The notes: generated from the letters alone by a model not told the origin. A DNA stretch of 27,005 nucleotides from Armadillidium nasatum (GCA_009176605.1 SEYY01012675.1:1-27005); one strand, 5' to 3'; positions 11,508 to 22,919 are shown, counted from the stretch's first letter. Numbers and translations: made by a program.

Positions 11508-13238
11508 TTATAACCTAACTGGGATTTGCAAAGTTTAAAACAACTATGCAAAAAATGTAAAAAAAGATAATAATTTAACCTGCAAATTTAAAAATTTAAA
11601 ATAAAACTAAACGCTTTTAAAATGATATAAGGGAGGTAAGACTACAGTTCCATAAAATTCACAGGTTAAAAATTCTAAAACCTTCTTATAAGAAAGAATG
11701 TCTAGAATGGCCGAGAGTATGCTAAATTTCTACCTTTTTATACTCCGACAGTCGACGGAAAAGTAATTCTGTTTCTTAAAAAAAAAACAAGAAAATCTTT
11801 TAACAGGAGAAGTGTGTTTCTTTCTAATTTTTAAATTAGCTGAACAGGTATAAACTGCGATGAAAAGGCTTTAATTTACCCATAAAATAATAGTTTTCTT
11901 TATTCTCTTCCCGTTCTCTAGTACATTCCTAAAGTCACCTTTCATTAACAAGGTATTTTACTACAATTACTATAAAAATCGATGTTATCAGAGGTCACAA
12001 GATTAATAGCTAAAAAATTAAGTTTGTAATCTTTAAAACTGATAACAGATACATGTGTTTACTAAAATTAAGGAAGATGTAATTTTGTTTGTTTTAAAAA
12101 TACTTCTCTTCGTTGAATAAAAAGCTTTCTAACTTATTTAAAAACTTAAACGTAAATATTTTACAAACACAATGAATTTTCGGCCATGTTGCCAAACAAA
12201 TTTTACCAACCTTTAAAGAGTATAATAAAAAATGTTAAATTTCATTTCTATGACTAACTTTTTTCATTAGTCATGTGAAAAAAATATAAATAAAATTTTA
12301 GTTTGTACATTTGAATACAAATACAATCATTGTCAATAGCAATACTTTCATTTTATATCTCATTGAAATATTTTTAAGATAAAAATTTGGAATGTTGGCA
12401 ATTCTGTTCACCTGACTCATTTTCCATGAGTTCCGGACTCCAACTAATCGCTAGATGAATAATTCAATCCATTTAAAGTTTTAAATTTATTACTTTTAAT
12501 TTTAAAGTAATATATTATTAAATTGTTATTTATATTTAATAACTTTTAATAAAGAATGAAAGATAATGGCTTTCTTTATCAAAAAATATAAAGGTTTTTA
12601 ATAAAAGGAAATTGACAACTCAGAAGTACCGTTAGATCAGAGTCTGTTGAAGAATGTAAGGAAATTTGACTCACATAAAACGCACTACATGACGTACAGA
12701 ATGTTTAGCGGCATAATACGATACTTTTTTTTTTTTTTAAGGAAAACCACACTGAAATAACTTAAGTTTTATATCCCTTTATATATTTGGTGGTAAATAT
12801 TTTAATAATATTTGCTACATTAAACTCCCTGCCAGAGAGAAAAATAAAATAAAAAAAAATAAATAAATTAATAAATAAAATAAAAAACTTTTACAACTTA
12901 TCAACCAAATCCACATCAAAGATATGACTTCCACTAGAATCATGACATTAACGAGATAAAGTAATAGGAATATAAAATTGAAATGCAGTAATGAAAAGAA
13001 AAATGAAAAAGGAAATTAGCAAGAGAGAAAGAGATAAAAAAATTCTTTATATTTGAATGAAAAGATTTTTAAACATACTGAATAAAAAATAAAATTAGTC
13101 CAACCTTTTTATCTAAAATCAAAAGGAGAAAATAAAGTTTTAGGAGTAAATAAATTAGTTCCATCATCAGGTTTCCCATCAATAGAAGAGCTCTCTATAA
13201 GGATCAGACTCTCTCCTAAAGTCACAATGAGCAAAACA

Positions 13239-13240
<2 letters not shown>

Positions 13241-13312
<72 letters not shown>
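13241..13312. repeat. (TAA)24 microsatellite
   Basis: Seventy-two uninterrupted bases of the trinucleotide TAA, immediately followed by eight T. Length is likely to vary between individuals and assemblies. Confidence 0.97.
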
Positions 13313-13313
<1 letters not shown>

Positions 13314-13390
13314 TTTTTTTCAACTGACGTAGTAAAAGAAATTTAAAGGATGAAATATTTAAAAAATATTTTGTCTAGTCCCAAATAAAG

Positions 13391-13512
13391 GTTGACGACA
13401 CTGTTTTATCTCAGTCGCAGTGGCAAACTCTATTTCAGACTCTTAAACCAAAAGTTAACGACACTGTTTTTTTTCAGTCGCAGTGGTAACTCTGGTTTTA
13501 GACCCCATTTAA
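13391..13512. repeat. Two-copy 63-bp imperfect tandem duplication
   Basis: The unit beginning 'gttgacgacactgtttt' at 13391 is repeated from 13454 as 'gttaacgacactgtttt'. Both copies continue through 'tcagtcgcagtgg', 'aactct' and a 'ttcagac/tttagac' end. In the second copy a run of eight T precedes CAG, so it resembles an animal 3' splice site, but no coding exon follows. A 77-codon open frame spans the two copies and does not look like a protein. Confidence 0.85.
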
Positions 13513-13822
13513 TCATGCAAGAGAGCATGACCAATGGTAAAAGAATCTTTGAAAAGGGTCAGTTAAAAAAAACAGGAAATTATATTCCTTATAAGTCATC
13601 AATGTTCTACTCAAGTGATCGATAAGAAAGAATCATTCCTACGAGAGATTCTTTGATACAGCAACCTAAATGAGTTTAAAAGTAAAAGTTCACAAAGTTA
13701 GAAATTTAAGTAATAGAGTTATTTAATGATTTCTGACAAAATAGGCTGGAGCTAAAAAAGTAAAAATATAAATTATATAAATAAAGGAATTATTTCTTAT
13801 TCATTCAAATTAAAAGAAAAGA

Positions 13823-13921
<99 letters not shown>

Positions 13922-14024
13922 AAATAAAATATTATTATAGTTATTAAAATAAATAAGAAATGTCAATTTCTAGTCCAAAATCATGCTTCAAATATAAATT
14001 TAGTAAATTTAAAAATTACAAATT
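13513..14024. other. Intergenic sequence downstream of the BEL/Pao coding end
   Basis: Apart from the (AT)n tract at 13823-13917, this holds an 8-bp hairpin, 'aaagaatc' (13627-13634) against 'gattcttt' (13647-13654). The 3' LTR and polypurine tract of the minus-strand BEL/Pao element should lie here or further left. I could not recognise one: there is no TG...CA-bounded sequence that repeats at the other end of the element. Confidence 0.5.
13823..13917. repeat. (AT)n microsatellite
   Basis: About 95 bases of AT dinucleotide with one interruption near 13830. It lies just past the 3' end of the BEL/Pao remnant. Confidence 0.97.
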
Positions 14025-14540
14025 TTAGTTCTCTTCTGTTATTATATTTTTAATTCTCTGTCTCGCCACAATTTTGGCTTGACGAGAGGGTCTAGGAAGA
14101 GAGGTTAATGGTGCAGAAGTCTCCTCAATGGAGGAGTTATGCGGATTTGAATAAATTTCCAAAGGATATAAATGAATAATAGCTCTTGTAATTATTCCAG
14201 TTTTAGTTTTAATAGAAGCAGATCTTGTAAACCCATCTGGTGAGGTATGTAGATCAACAATTTTTCCCAGCTTCCATTTTAAACGTGAATTGTCACCTTC
14301 TATTAATACAATTTCTCCTAGTTTTATTTTAGGACGATTTGAATTATTTATAGTTTGACGAAGATGTAAGAGATAGTCTTTTTTCCAACGTTGTTGAAAC
14401 TTAAGAATGAATAAGATTAAGTACGATATCTCTTACTGAGTTTATTTGTGTCGTTATAAGTATCAAATTCCAAATTTTCCTCAGGAATAGGAATTGTGTG
14501 AAGAAGATGTCCATATAAAAGATGTGAAGGAGTAAGAAAT
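14025..14540 (-). pseudogene. BEL/Pao C-terminal domain (DUF5641-like), frameshifted
   Basis: The polyprotein continues past the apparent integrase stop in another frame (about 14420-14540). There, 'LTPSHLLYGH' is the conserved BEL/Pao sequence that follows 'NSRPLTY'. A second shift near 14420 returns it to the original frame, which is open down to a TAA at 14025-14027. That last part has 'FQQRWKKDYL', 'GEIVLIEGDN', 'WKLGKIVDLH' (W codon at 14274-14276) and 'LYPLEI', in the order and spacing of the DUF5641 domain at BEL/Pao C-termini. The domain's biochemical role is not established. The two shifts cancel each other, so only about 40 codons are out of frame. Residues after 'LYPLEI' form a basic, Ser/Pro-rich tail and probably represent the true end of the polyprotein. 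Confidence 0.85.
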
Positions 14541-16058
14541 TTCCTCCTCATTTAAATCATCTCCAACGTAGGTTAAAGGTCGAGAATTCATAGTGTTTTC
14601 AACTTCAGTTAAAACTGTATTAAATTCATCAAACGTAACAAGAGAATTTTGTAAAGTACGTTTTAAATGAAGTTTACAAATCCCGACTAAGCGTTCATAG
14701 AACCCACCAAAAAAACTGGCCCTAGCTGGGTTAAATCTCCATACAATAGAGTTTTTTAAAAGAAAATCTTTAATTGAAGGTAACGTATGAAGGTATTTTA
14801 TATATTCAGAAGCTCCTTTAAAATTTAAAGCATTATCGGAATATAAAACTGATGGCTTTCCTCGACGATTTATAAATCGACGAAAGGCTAGTAGAAAGGA
14901 TTCTACTCCATTATCGAAAACAAGTTCAAGATGAACTGCTCTATATACAGCACAAGTGAAAAGAACAATATAACATTTTTTAATTATATTTTTAGAAACT
15001 TTGACTTGAAAACTACCGCTTAAATCAACACCAACTGTGGTAAAGGGGTTACATTCAGTTACCCTGACTTTGGGTAGTGAAGCTAGAGGGGCAGATTTAA
15101 AATGTATGGCTTGTAATCTCTTACAGAGTACACAAGACCTCAATATTTTCCTCAAAGTTTGTCGCATTCGAGGGAAATAAAATTTCTGTCTAATAAAGTT
15201 AATTAATTCTGAAATACCGACATGATGATAATCATAATGGTATTTCCATATAAGTAAATTTACAAAGGAAGATTTATAAGGTAAAAATATAGGAAACTTG
15301 GTTTCATATGGAAGAGAGGAATTATTCAATCGGAGATTACATCTTAAAATGTTTTCTACCAATCTTAAACTGAAAATTTTGGTGGTTTGAGTAAGGGGAG
15401 AATTGAATTTTAAACAAGAAATTTCTGGTTCATAATGTTGTTGTTGAATATTTTGAATCCAGTAAGTCTCTGCTTTACTCATTTCATCAATGGAGAAATT
15501 GTGAGAAAAGAGAGGTTCTTTAGAAGATTTAATAAGAGGCAAGTTTTTGCGAGAATTTTTAAGATTTGTGACAAATCTTAACACTAAGGCAGTTATTCGA
15601 TATACTTTATTTAATGAAGAATAATCTTCAAGATTAAATAAATTATCGAATTTAATTTCATTTTTATTATTTTTTACATTAATATCAGAAATATTTATTA
15701 AATTATTTGATGCTAAATAAGATGGATTTTCAATCCATACCGGCCATTGATTTTGGTCAGTTATCCAAGATGGACCTTCCAGCCAAAATTTAGAAAAAAG
15801 ATATTTAATATTAGTACCTCGACAGGCTCCATCTGCAGGATTGTCTTTTGTAGGTACATAATGATAATTTGCATCTGGAATATTTTCCCGAATTTCATCC
15901 ACTCTGTTTTGGTTAAAAACAGGAAGAGGTTTGGTAGTATGTATCCACTGAAGTGTAGCTTGATTATCAGACCACACATGAATACTTTCAATATTTAAGA
16001 TATTTTTAAAGGTGTCTTTCACATACTTTATTAAACGTGATGATAAAAGAACACTCAT
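14481..16058 (-). pseudogene. BEL/Pao RNase H C-terminal part plus integrase (525-codon open segment)
   Basis: This is the longest open stretch in the window and the second half of the element's polyprotein. Residues 1-82 finish RNase H: 'VWSDNQATLQW' carries an acidic residue at D31, and 'YVPTKDNPADGACRG' matches the usual HVPs..NPAD..SRG motif except for C in place of S. The integrase zinc finger is H274-x3-H278-x30-C309-x2-C312. The DDE core is complete: D345 in 'GVDLSGSF', D408 in 'YSDN' and E455 in 'FGGFYERLVG', a D,D-46-E arrangement. These residues would bind the metal ions for strand transfer of the DNA copy. The methionine at 16058 is internal: coding from the upstream segment joins a few codons before it. 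The last ~18 residues, after 'DDLNEEE', are out of frame, so the stop at 14481 is an artefact of a frameshift near 14520. Confidence 0.93.
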
Positions 16059-16062
16059 TAAT

Positions 16063-17040
16063 TCAAGTCCTAGGAATAGTTAATTGTTTAAGAGGCGAAA
16101 CCTTAGACTTTGAAATTAATATATTTACATAAGGTTGATTATTTAAATGAGAGACTACATAAACAACACTTGAATATGCAGTTTGACATGCATCTGAAAA
16201 TGCATGCAACTCTACATTATTAGAATAAATTAATTGTCTAGGTAAAATCAAAGATTGAGACTCATTTAACAACAAGGCAATTTTTTTATATTCTTGTTGT
16301 AAAGAATCTGAAATGCGTTGATCCCAGTTCACTCCGCTAGACCATATTTTTTGGAGTAAAACTTTACCTTTTATTGAAATTGGACTTAAAATTCCACAAG
16401 GATCAAATAGGGATGCTAAATTGCTTAATATAGTTCTTTTAGTATGAGCTGTGTCATCTAATTTTTTATTTGGATAAGTAATGGTGTCATGTTTTGAATC
16501 CCATTCTAATCCTAAAATTTTAGTAGTAGAAGAATCGATCCCTAAACCCTTGTTTTTGAACTCTTGGTTTAAAGTTTCAGAATTTGAGATCCATTCTCGT
16601 AAATTTAAGCCAGCACTATTAAATATAGAACGACTTTCAAGAAAGAAATCTCTTAGTTCTTCCTCATTATTAAATGTACCAAAAATATTGTCAACATATA
16701 GTTGAGATAAAAGTTCATCTTTTATATTTGGTATTAGAATTAGATATATGATGTTTTAAACAGGCAGCGAGAAGAAATGGAGAACTAGTAGCTCCAAAAA
16801 GAACTGATTTAAAACGATAAGTAATTATAGGACTCTTAATGTCTCCTGGATCTTTTAGCCAAAGAAATCTTACAGAGTCTCTGTCTTTCTCAGACAGTTT
16901 GATACCGAAGGAAGGCTTTCTCAATATCAGCACTGACTGCAAAAGATTTAATTCTAAATTTTAAAAGCACTTTTCCAAGTTCAGTTAACAGGGGGCCGCT
17001 GTAAAGGCAAGAATTTAACAGGAAAAAACAACTCGTAGTA
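16063..17040 (-). pseudogene. BEL/Pao reverse transcriptase and first part of RNase H, frameshifted
   Basis: This encoded the polymerase that copies element RNA into DNA. Three frames carry it. The first (about 16906-17040) has 'SCLYSGP' and 'SADIEKAF', whose aspartate (16926-16928) is the palm motif A residue. The second (about 16730-16905) has 'KLSEKDRD', 'RFLW' and 'FGATSSPF' (16775-16798). The third runs without a stop from about 16756 to 16063. It has 'YVDN' at 16687-16698, the BEL/Pao form of the YxDD box, then 'LFDPCGILSP', typical of the Pao A17-associated region, and 'LHAFSDA', the start of RNase H, ending at 'SPLKQLTIPR'. One extra base there (~16068) throws the frame, which resumes in the next segment. 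The first ATG in the third frame (16332) is an internal methionine, not a start. Fingers-domain sequence upstream of 'SCLYSGP' is gone. Confidence 0.9.
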
Positions 17041-17068
17041 TTTTTTAAAGGGAATGAATGTAATTTTT

Positions 17069-17464
17069 GTAGACGATTTGGGGTATTTTCCATTTTTTCC
17101 AATTTCGAAGGAATTGAAAAACAAACGGACATTGCCAGACGCACAACTCTCACTAGACTTTAAAATAAGTAAACTTTACTTTTATAAACTTTATTATTAT
17201 AAGGGCAAGACTTCGGATTAAACCAGCCGCATATTTACAAAAGTACTGAACGTACGTAAAAAAGAATTACATTTTCAGAATCCTTGTCGAATTTCAGGTA
17301 GAAAACATTGGGAAATAAAAAATAAAATCTTATAATAATAAAGTTTATATAAGTAAAGTTTACTTATTATTAGCTGTCGCGAGAATCGTACGTTTGGCAA
17401 GGTCCGTTTTTTTTCCAATTTTTTCGAAATTGGAAAAAATGGAAAATACCCCAATTCGTCTACA
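17069..17464. repeat. Nested palindrome (~135-bp arms, 125-bp centre)
   Basis: The arms 17069-17203 and 17329-17464 are inverted copies of each other. The inner 42 bases (17162-17203 against 17329-17370, landmark 'agtaaactttact') are nearly identical. The outer parts share 'tgtagacg', 'ggggtattttcc' and 'ttcgaa' with small differences. The centre, 17204-17328, is itself an inverted copy of the repeat found at 17645-17753 and 17780-17884. The left arm starts within ~30 bases of the last recognisable BEL/Pao codon. A fold-back element, or inverted duplication at a break that truncated the retrotransposon, would both fit; I found no transposase. Confidence 0.85.
17204..17312 (-). repeat. ~110-bp repeat, copy 1 (inverted)
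   Basis: Read on the minus strand it runs from 'cccaatgttttctac' through 'gacaaggattct', 'acgtacgttcagtact', 'atgcggctggttta' to 'gaagtcttgcc', matching the two direct copies to the right. It forms the centre of the palindrome at 17069-17464. Confidence 0.88.
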
Positions 17465-17644
17465 GGAAAAGTTGTCTACAGTATCATCATCACTCACGGG
17501 TCGGGGGGCCCTCCGTAGACATATGCCGGGTGTAATACCCAATTTAAGTTTGTTACGTCATCAGTTGTCGTTTGTTACGTCATTAGTTGTACAAAACCAA
17601 AAAAAAAAAAAAATTTTTTTAAAAATTTATTTGCAAATATTTTA
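17465..17644. other. GC-richer spacer with a 22-bp direct repeat
   Basis: This short interval contains 'cgggtcggggggccctcc' near 17500 and the small inverted repeat 'gggtgtaataccc'. It also has two tandem 22-bp units starting at 17548 and 17570, each containing 'gtttgttacgtcat' and 'agttgt', followed by a run of about 15 A and then T. The word TTACGTCA resembles a cAMP-response-type site, but two copies inside a tandem duplication are weak evidence of regulation. No protein is recognised. Confidence 0.6.
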
Positions 17645-17753
17645 CACTTTTCCTAACTGAAATTCAACAAGGATTCTAAAAATGTAATTCTTTTTTACGT
17701 ACGTTCAGTACTTTTTTTTAAATATGCGGCTGGTTTAAACAGAAGTCTGACCT
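17645..17753 (+). repeat. ~110-bp repeat, copy 2 (direct)
   Basis: It shares 'caaggattct', 'gtaattcttttttacgtac', 'gttcagtact', 'aaatatgcggctggttta' and 'agaagtct' with copy 1 (inverted) and copy 3 (direct). It is the copy closest to copy 1, so copies 1 and 2 make an inverted pair enclosing 17313-17644, like the ends of a fold-back or MITE-type element. Confidence 0.88.
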
Positions 17754-17779
17754 ATTATAAGAATTTTTTTTTAAATTTT

Positions 17780-18356
<577 letters not shown>

Positions 18357-21300
18357 GTACCATGACGTAAAGTTTCTCTTTGCAACATTCTTCAGTTACA
18401 TTTGATATCCTGAGAAAAATATTATTTCTCAAATATTAATAAAAATGACTGCTCTGTACTAAAATAAAGTAATAAAACCATACATAGTCATAAAAAAACA
18501 CCTAATAAATTAGGCCTAATCAACATACCCTCAGTTAAGAAATCATTACCAAACATTTAAATATGATGCAAATATTTCATATTAATTAAGCAAGAAAACA
18601 GTTATTATGATGATTTTCCTAACACCGTATGTGTTTTTATCGTGAATTTAGCTATTTTAAGCTATTTTCGCAGATGACAATCTGTATTTATATTGGAAAA
18701 TTCATCAAATTAACCATAACAAACAAAAAGACACATTAAATACGAGCATAAATAAAGTCATAATAATAAAATAAGTACTTTAATTGCAAGATAATTTATC
18801 ATATATTTTGATTTTTAACTACATTTTTGTTATTAAGACCTTACTAATATATTAAAATACAAAGTAAAATACTTATAAACTAAAACAGTAATGTAATTAA
18901 CAGCCATATTCATCACAAAATCATGTCTACAAACATTTATAAAGAGGTTAATAGACTTATTCAATGAAGCAAAAATAGGTAAATTACCCTTTAAAAGCAC
19001 CATCTATTCAAAATTATAAGCATTTTTTTTTCAAACATCAGATATAATATGCAAAATAAGCATATCATGAAAGAAATTATTTTAAGTGAACAGGAACAAT
19101 TAGGAAAAATATACTCAAATATGTACATTTTATATTATTTTAGTCTTTAAATATGTTTTTTTTATAAACCAAAATGTCACAATCATATTTATATATATGA
19201 AATGAGTACGTTTTATACTGAACATAAAGATTTTTATGTTAATTACATTACACAAGAATAAGCATAGAATCATACTAATTAAATACATAATATAGAGATA
19301 TATTCCTATCAGGTTTTATTATATAATTACCATAATAATCGAACATTATCCAGCATTTTCCATTTCAAATTCATTTTTAAAATTAGAATGTACCATGACG
19401 TAAAGTTTCTCTTAGCAACATTCTTCAGTTACATTTGATATTCTGAGAATAATATTATTTCTTAAATATTAAGTTAAAAATGATGGTTCTTTACTTAAAT
19501 AAAGTAATAAAACCATACGTAATCATAAAAAATAGGATATTTTCTTAGATAAACAAATAACAATTAGGTCTAATTAGCATACCCTCAGCTAAGAAATCAT
19601 TACCAAGCATTCAAATATGATGCAAATATTTACATATTAAGCAATAAAACAGTTATTTTCATGTTTATTCCTAACGCAATATGTATTTTTATCGTAAATT
19701 TAGCTATTTTAAGCTATTTTCGCAGATGACAATCTGTATTTATATAGAAAAATTCATCAAATTAACCATTACAAACAAAAAGAAAATGAATACGACCATA
19801 AATAAAGTCATAATAATAAAATTAGTAATTTAATGGAAGATAATTTATCATATATTTTGCTTTTTAACTACTTTTTTATTATTAAGACCTTACAAATATA
19901 TGAAAATACAAAGGAAAACACTTATAAACTAAAACAGAAAGGTAATTAACAGCCATATTCATCACATAATTATGTCTATAAACATATATAAATTGCTTAA
20001 TAGACTTATTCAATGAAGCAAAAATAGGTAAATTACCCTTTAAAGGCATCATTTATTCAAAATTATAAGCATTTTTTTCTTCAAACGTAGGATATAATAT
20101 GCAAAATACGCATATCATGACATAAATTATCTTCAGTGAACAAGAATAATTAGCGAAAATATACTCAAATATATACATTTTATGTTATTTTAGGCTTTCC
20201 TTATGTCTTTTTTATAAACCAAAGGTCACAATCATATTTATATATATGAAATGAGTACGTTTTATACTGAACATAAAGATTTTTATGTTAATTACATCAA
20301 ATTACACAAGAATAAGCAAACATGAGCAGAAACATCATACTAAAGATGCTTAAATTCGTACATAATATAGAGATATATTTATAATTAGGATAAAATAATA
20401 ATCTTCATTTCAGGTTTTATACGGAGTTTCCTCCTCATTTACCATAATAATCGAACATTATCCAGCATTTTCAAATTAAAATAACTCATTTTAACCTATT
20501 TCGGATTCAAACTTCATGTTTCTTTAAAATTAGAATGTACCATGACGTAAAGTTTCTCTTAGCAACATTCTTCAGTTACATTTGATATTCTGAGAATAAT
20601 ATTATTTCTCAAATATTAAGTAAAAATGATGGTTCTTTACTAAAATAAAGTAATAAAACCATACGTAATCATAAAAAATAGGATATTTTCTTAAATAAAC
20701 ACCTAACAAATTAGGCCTAATTAACATACCCTCAGTTAAGAAATCATTACCAAGCATTTAAATATGATGCAAATATTTTTAAATAAGCAAGAAAACAGTT
20801 ATTTTTATGATTTTTCTAACGCATATGTATTTTTATCGTAAATTTAGCTATTTTAAGCTATTTTCGCAGATGACAATCTGTATTTATATAGAAAAATTCA
20901 TCAAATTAACCATAACAAACAAAAAGAAACATTGAATACGAGCATAAATAAAGTCATAATAATAAAATTAGTAATTTAATGGAAGATAATTTATCATATA
21001 TTTTGCTTTTTAACTACTTTTTTATTATTAAGACCTTACTAATATATTAAAATACAAAGGAAAACACTTATAAACTAAAACAGTAAGGTTAATTAACAGC
21101 CATATTCATCACATAATCATGTCTACAAACATATATAAATAGCTTAATAGACTTATTCAATGAAGCAAAAATAGGTAAATTACCCTTTAAAAGCATCATC
21201 TATTCAAAATTATAAGCATTTTTTTCTTCAAACATCGGATATAATATGCAAAATACGCATATAATGACATAAATTATCTTCAGTGAACAAGAACAATTTG

Positions 21301-22523
21301 CTAAAATATACGAAAATATATACATTTAATATTATTTTAGGCTTTCTTTATGTCATTTTTTAAACCAAAAGTCACAATCATATATTTAAACTCAGGAAAT
21401 GAGTACGTTTTATACTGAACATAAAGATTTTTATGTTAATTACATCAAATTACACAAGAATAAGCAAACTTGGGCAGAAACATCATACTAAAGATGCTTA
21501 AATTCGTACATAATATAGAGATATATTCATATTTAGGATAAAATAATAATCTTTTTTTCAGGTTTTATACGGAGTATCCTCCTCATTTACCATAATAATC
21601 GAACATTTTCCAGCATTTTCAAATTAAAATAACTCATTTTAACCTATTTCGGATTCAAACTTCATGTTTGTTTAAAATCAGAATGTACCATGACTTAAAG
21701 TTTCTCTTAGCAACATTCTTCAGTTACATTTGATATTCTGAGAATAATATTATTTCTCAAATATTAAGTAAAAATGATTGTTCTTTACTAAAATAAAGTA
21801 ATAAACCCATACGTAATCATAAAAAATAGGATATTTTCTTAGATAAACACCTAACAAATTAGGCCTAATTAACATACCCTCAGTTAAGAAATCATTACCA
21901 AGCATTTAAATATGATGCAAATATTGCATATTAAGCAAGAATACAGTTATTTTCTCTTAGCAACATTCTTCAGTTACATATGATATTCCTTGAATAATAT
22001 TATTTCTCAAATATTAAGTAAAAATGAGGGTTCTTTACTAAAATAAAGTAATAAAACCATACGTAATCATGAAAATTAGGATATTTTCTTAGATAAACAA
22101 ATAACAAATTAGGTCTAATCAGCTAAGAATTCATTACCAAGCATTCAAATATGATGCAAATATTTCATATTAAGCAATAAAACAGTTATTTTCATGTTTA
22201 TTCCTAACGCCATATGTATTTTTATCGTAAATTTAGCTATTTTAAGCTATTTTCGCAGATGACAATCTGTATTTATATAGAAAAATTCATCAAATTAACC
22301 ATAACAATCAAAAAGATACATTAAATACGAGCATAAATAAAGTCAAAATAATAAAATTAGTAATTTAATGGAAGATAATTTATCATATATTTTGCTTTTT
22401 AACTACATTTTTATTATTAAGACCTTACTAATATATTAAAATACAAAGTAAAACACTTATAAACTAAAACAGTAAGGTAAATTACAGCCATATTCAAAAA
22501 AATAAAAAAAAAACAAAAAAAAA

Positions 22524-22564
<41 letters not shown>

Positions 22565-22848
22565 GGTAAATTACCCTTTAAAGGCATCATTTATTCAAAA
22601 TTATAAGCATTTTTTTCTTCAAACGTAGGATATAATATGCAAAATACGCATATCATGACATAAATTATCTTCAGTGAACAAGAACAATTAGCGAAAATAT
22701 ACTCAAATATATACATTTTATATTATTTTTGTCTTTCCTTATGTCTTTTTTATAAACCAAAAGGTCTCAATCATATATTTATACTTATGAAATGAGTACT
22801 TTTTATACTGAACATAAAGATTTTTATGTTAATTACATCAAATTACAC
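18357..22848 (+). repeat. Satellite A, forward orientation (long-form array, ~1.147-kb period)
   Basis: The landmark 'taccatgacgtaaagtttct' recurs near 18359, 19392 and 20537, and as 'taccatgacttaaag' near 21686. Periods are 1033 (internally deleted), 1146 and 1148 bp. A truncated copy joins abruptly near 21952, where 'cagttatttt' runs straight into 'ctcttagcaacattcttcag', skipping most of a unit. Units share 'cgcagatgacaatctgtatt', 'ggaagataatttatcatata', 'cgcatatcatgacataaatt' and an eight-base-stem hairpin ('aacataaa' / 'tttatgtt'). The left boundary near 18357 is the first base of recognisable unit. There is no coding content. Confidence 0.95.
22497..22562. other. 66-base A-rich tract replacing satellite sequence
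   Basis: Sixty-six bases, almost all A with two T and one C in the first half, lie between 'gccatattca' and 'taggtaaattaccc'. In neighbouring units those same landmarks are separated by about 63 ordinary bases (landmarks 'catgtctacaaac' and 'ttcaatgaagc'). The tract therefore replaces unit sequence at constant length and phase, like the T run at 3936-3976. An artefact of base calling or consensus is the simplest reading. Confidence 0.85.
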
Positions 22849-22919
22849 ATGATCTATACTATGTACTAATTTAAACATTTTTAGTATGATGTTTCTGCAC
22901 AAGTTTGCTTATTCTTTCG
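22849..22919. other. Inversion junction between satellite A blocks
   Basis: Forward units end at 'acatcaaattacaca' (22848) and the reverse orientation is clear from about 22851 ('ctatactatgtac', complement of 'gtacataatatag'). The sequence left of 22848 reappears as its reverse complement from about 22919, so the join makes a palindrome with a spacer of about 70 bases. Each arm carries the eight-base hairpin of the unit (22811-22830 and 22935-22954). Confidence 0.88.

Larger units (their letters stand above)
9843..13240. other. Non-satellite AT-rich interval, no gene recognised
   Basis: This is the left part of the island between satellite blocks. I see no ORF of note on either strand, no tRNA or rRNA, and no similarity to the satellites or to the BEL/Pao element. 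It has slightly more GC than the satellites and several short near-perfect hairpins between 10.1 and 11.5 kb, listed separately. It also has A-rich simple sequence around 12840-12890 and a run of about 15 T near 12725-12739. It could be decayed transposon sequence or ordinary intergenic DNA; nothing in it allows a choice. Confidence 0.6.
14025..17040 (-). mobile_element. BEL/Pao LTR retrotransposon remnant, 5'-truncated
   Basis: About 3 kb of pol-type coding sequence reads right to left with the BEL/Pao domain order: reverse transcriptase, Pao A17-associated region, RNase H, zinc-binding integrase with DDE core, and C-terminal DUF5641-like domain. BEL/Pao elements are normally 5-8 kb, with gag, an aspartic protease (DUF1758-type) and two LTRs. 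Here gag, protease, the first part of the reverse transcriptase and both LTRs are missing or unrecognisable. The reading frame breaks at about 16910, 16715-16756, 16068, 14520 and 14420. All look like single-base changes, since coding resumes within a few codons in another frame. The right end (5' of the element) abuts a palindrome at 17069-17464. The family call is secure; the subfamily is not determined. Confidence 0.93.

Noticed and set aside
13392..13625. 77-codon open frame over the 63-bp duplication
   Set aside because: The first half is just the two repeat copies translated, and no domain, homologue or codon bias is apparent.
13918..14024. BEL/Pao 3' LTR immediately after the coding end
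   Set aside because: No matching copy at the right end of the element, no clear polypurine tract, and no TG...CA borders that I could defend.
15747..15998. Open frames overlapping the integrase segment on both strands
   Set aside because: Shadows of the real minus-strand BEL/Pao frame.
16481..16705. 74-codon plus-strand open frame opposite the reverse transcriptase
   Set aside because: Antisense shadow; the opposite strand carries the YVDN box here.
17394..17660. 88-codon plus-strand open frame (and its minus-strand partner at 17360-17542)
   Set aside because: It arises from the palindrome arm and spacer. The resemblance of its start to the minus-strand frame at 17090 comes from the inverted duplication, not from a shared protein.
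22497..22562. Poly-A tail of a SINE or LINE insertion
   Set aside because: No inserted sequence or target duplication accompanies it, and satellite phase and length are unchanged across it.
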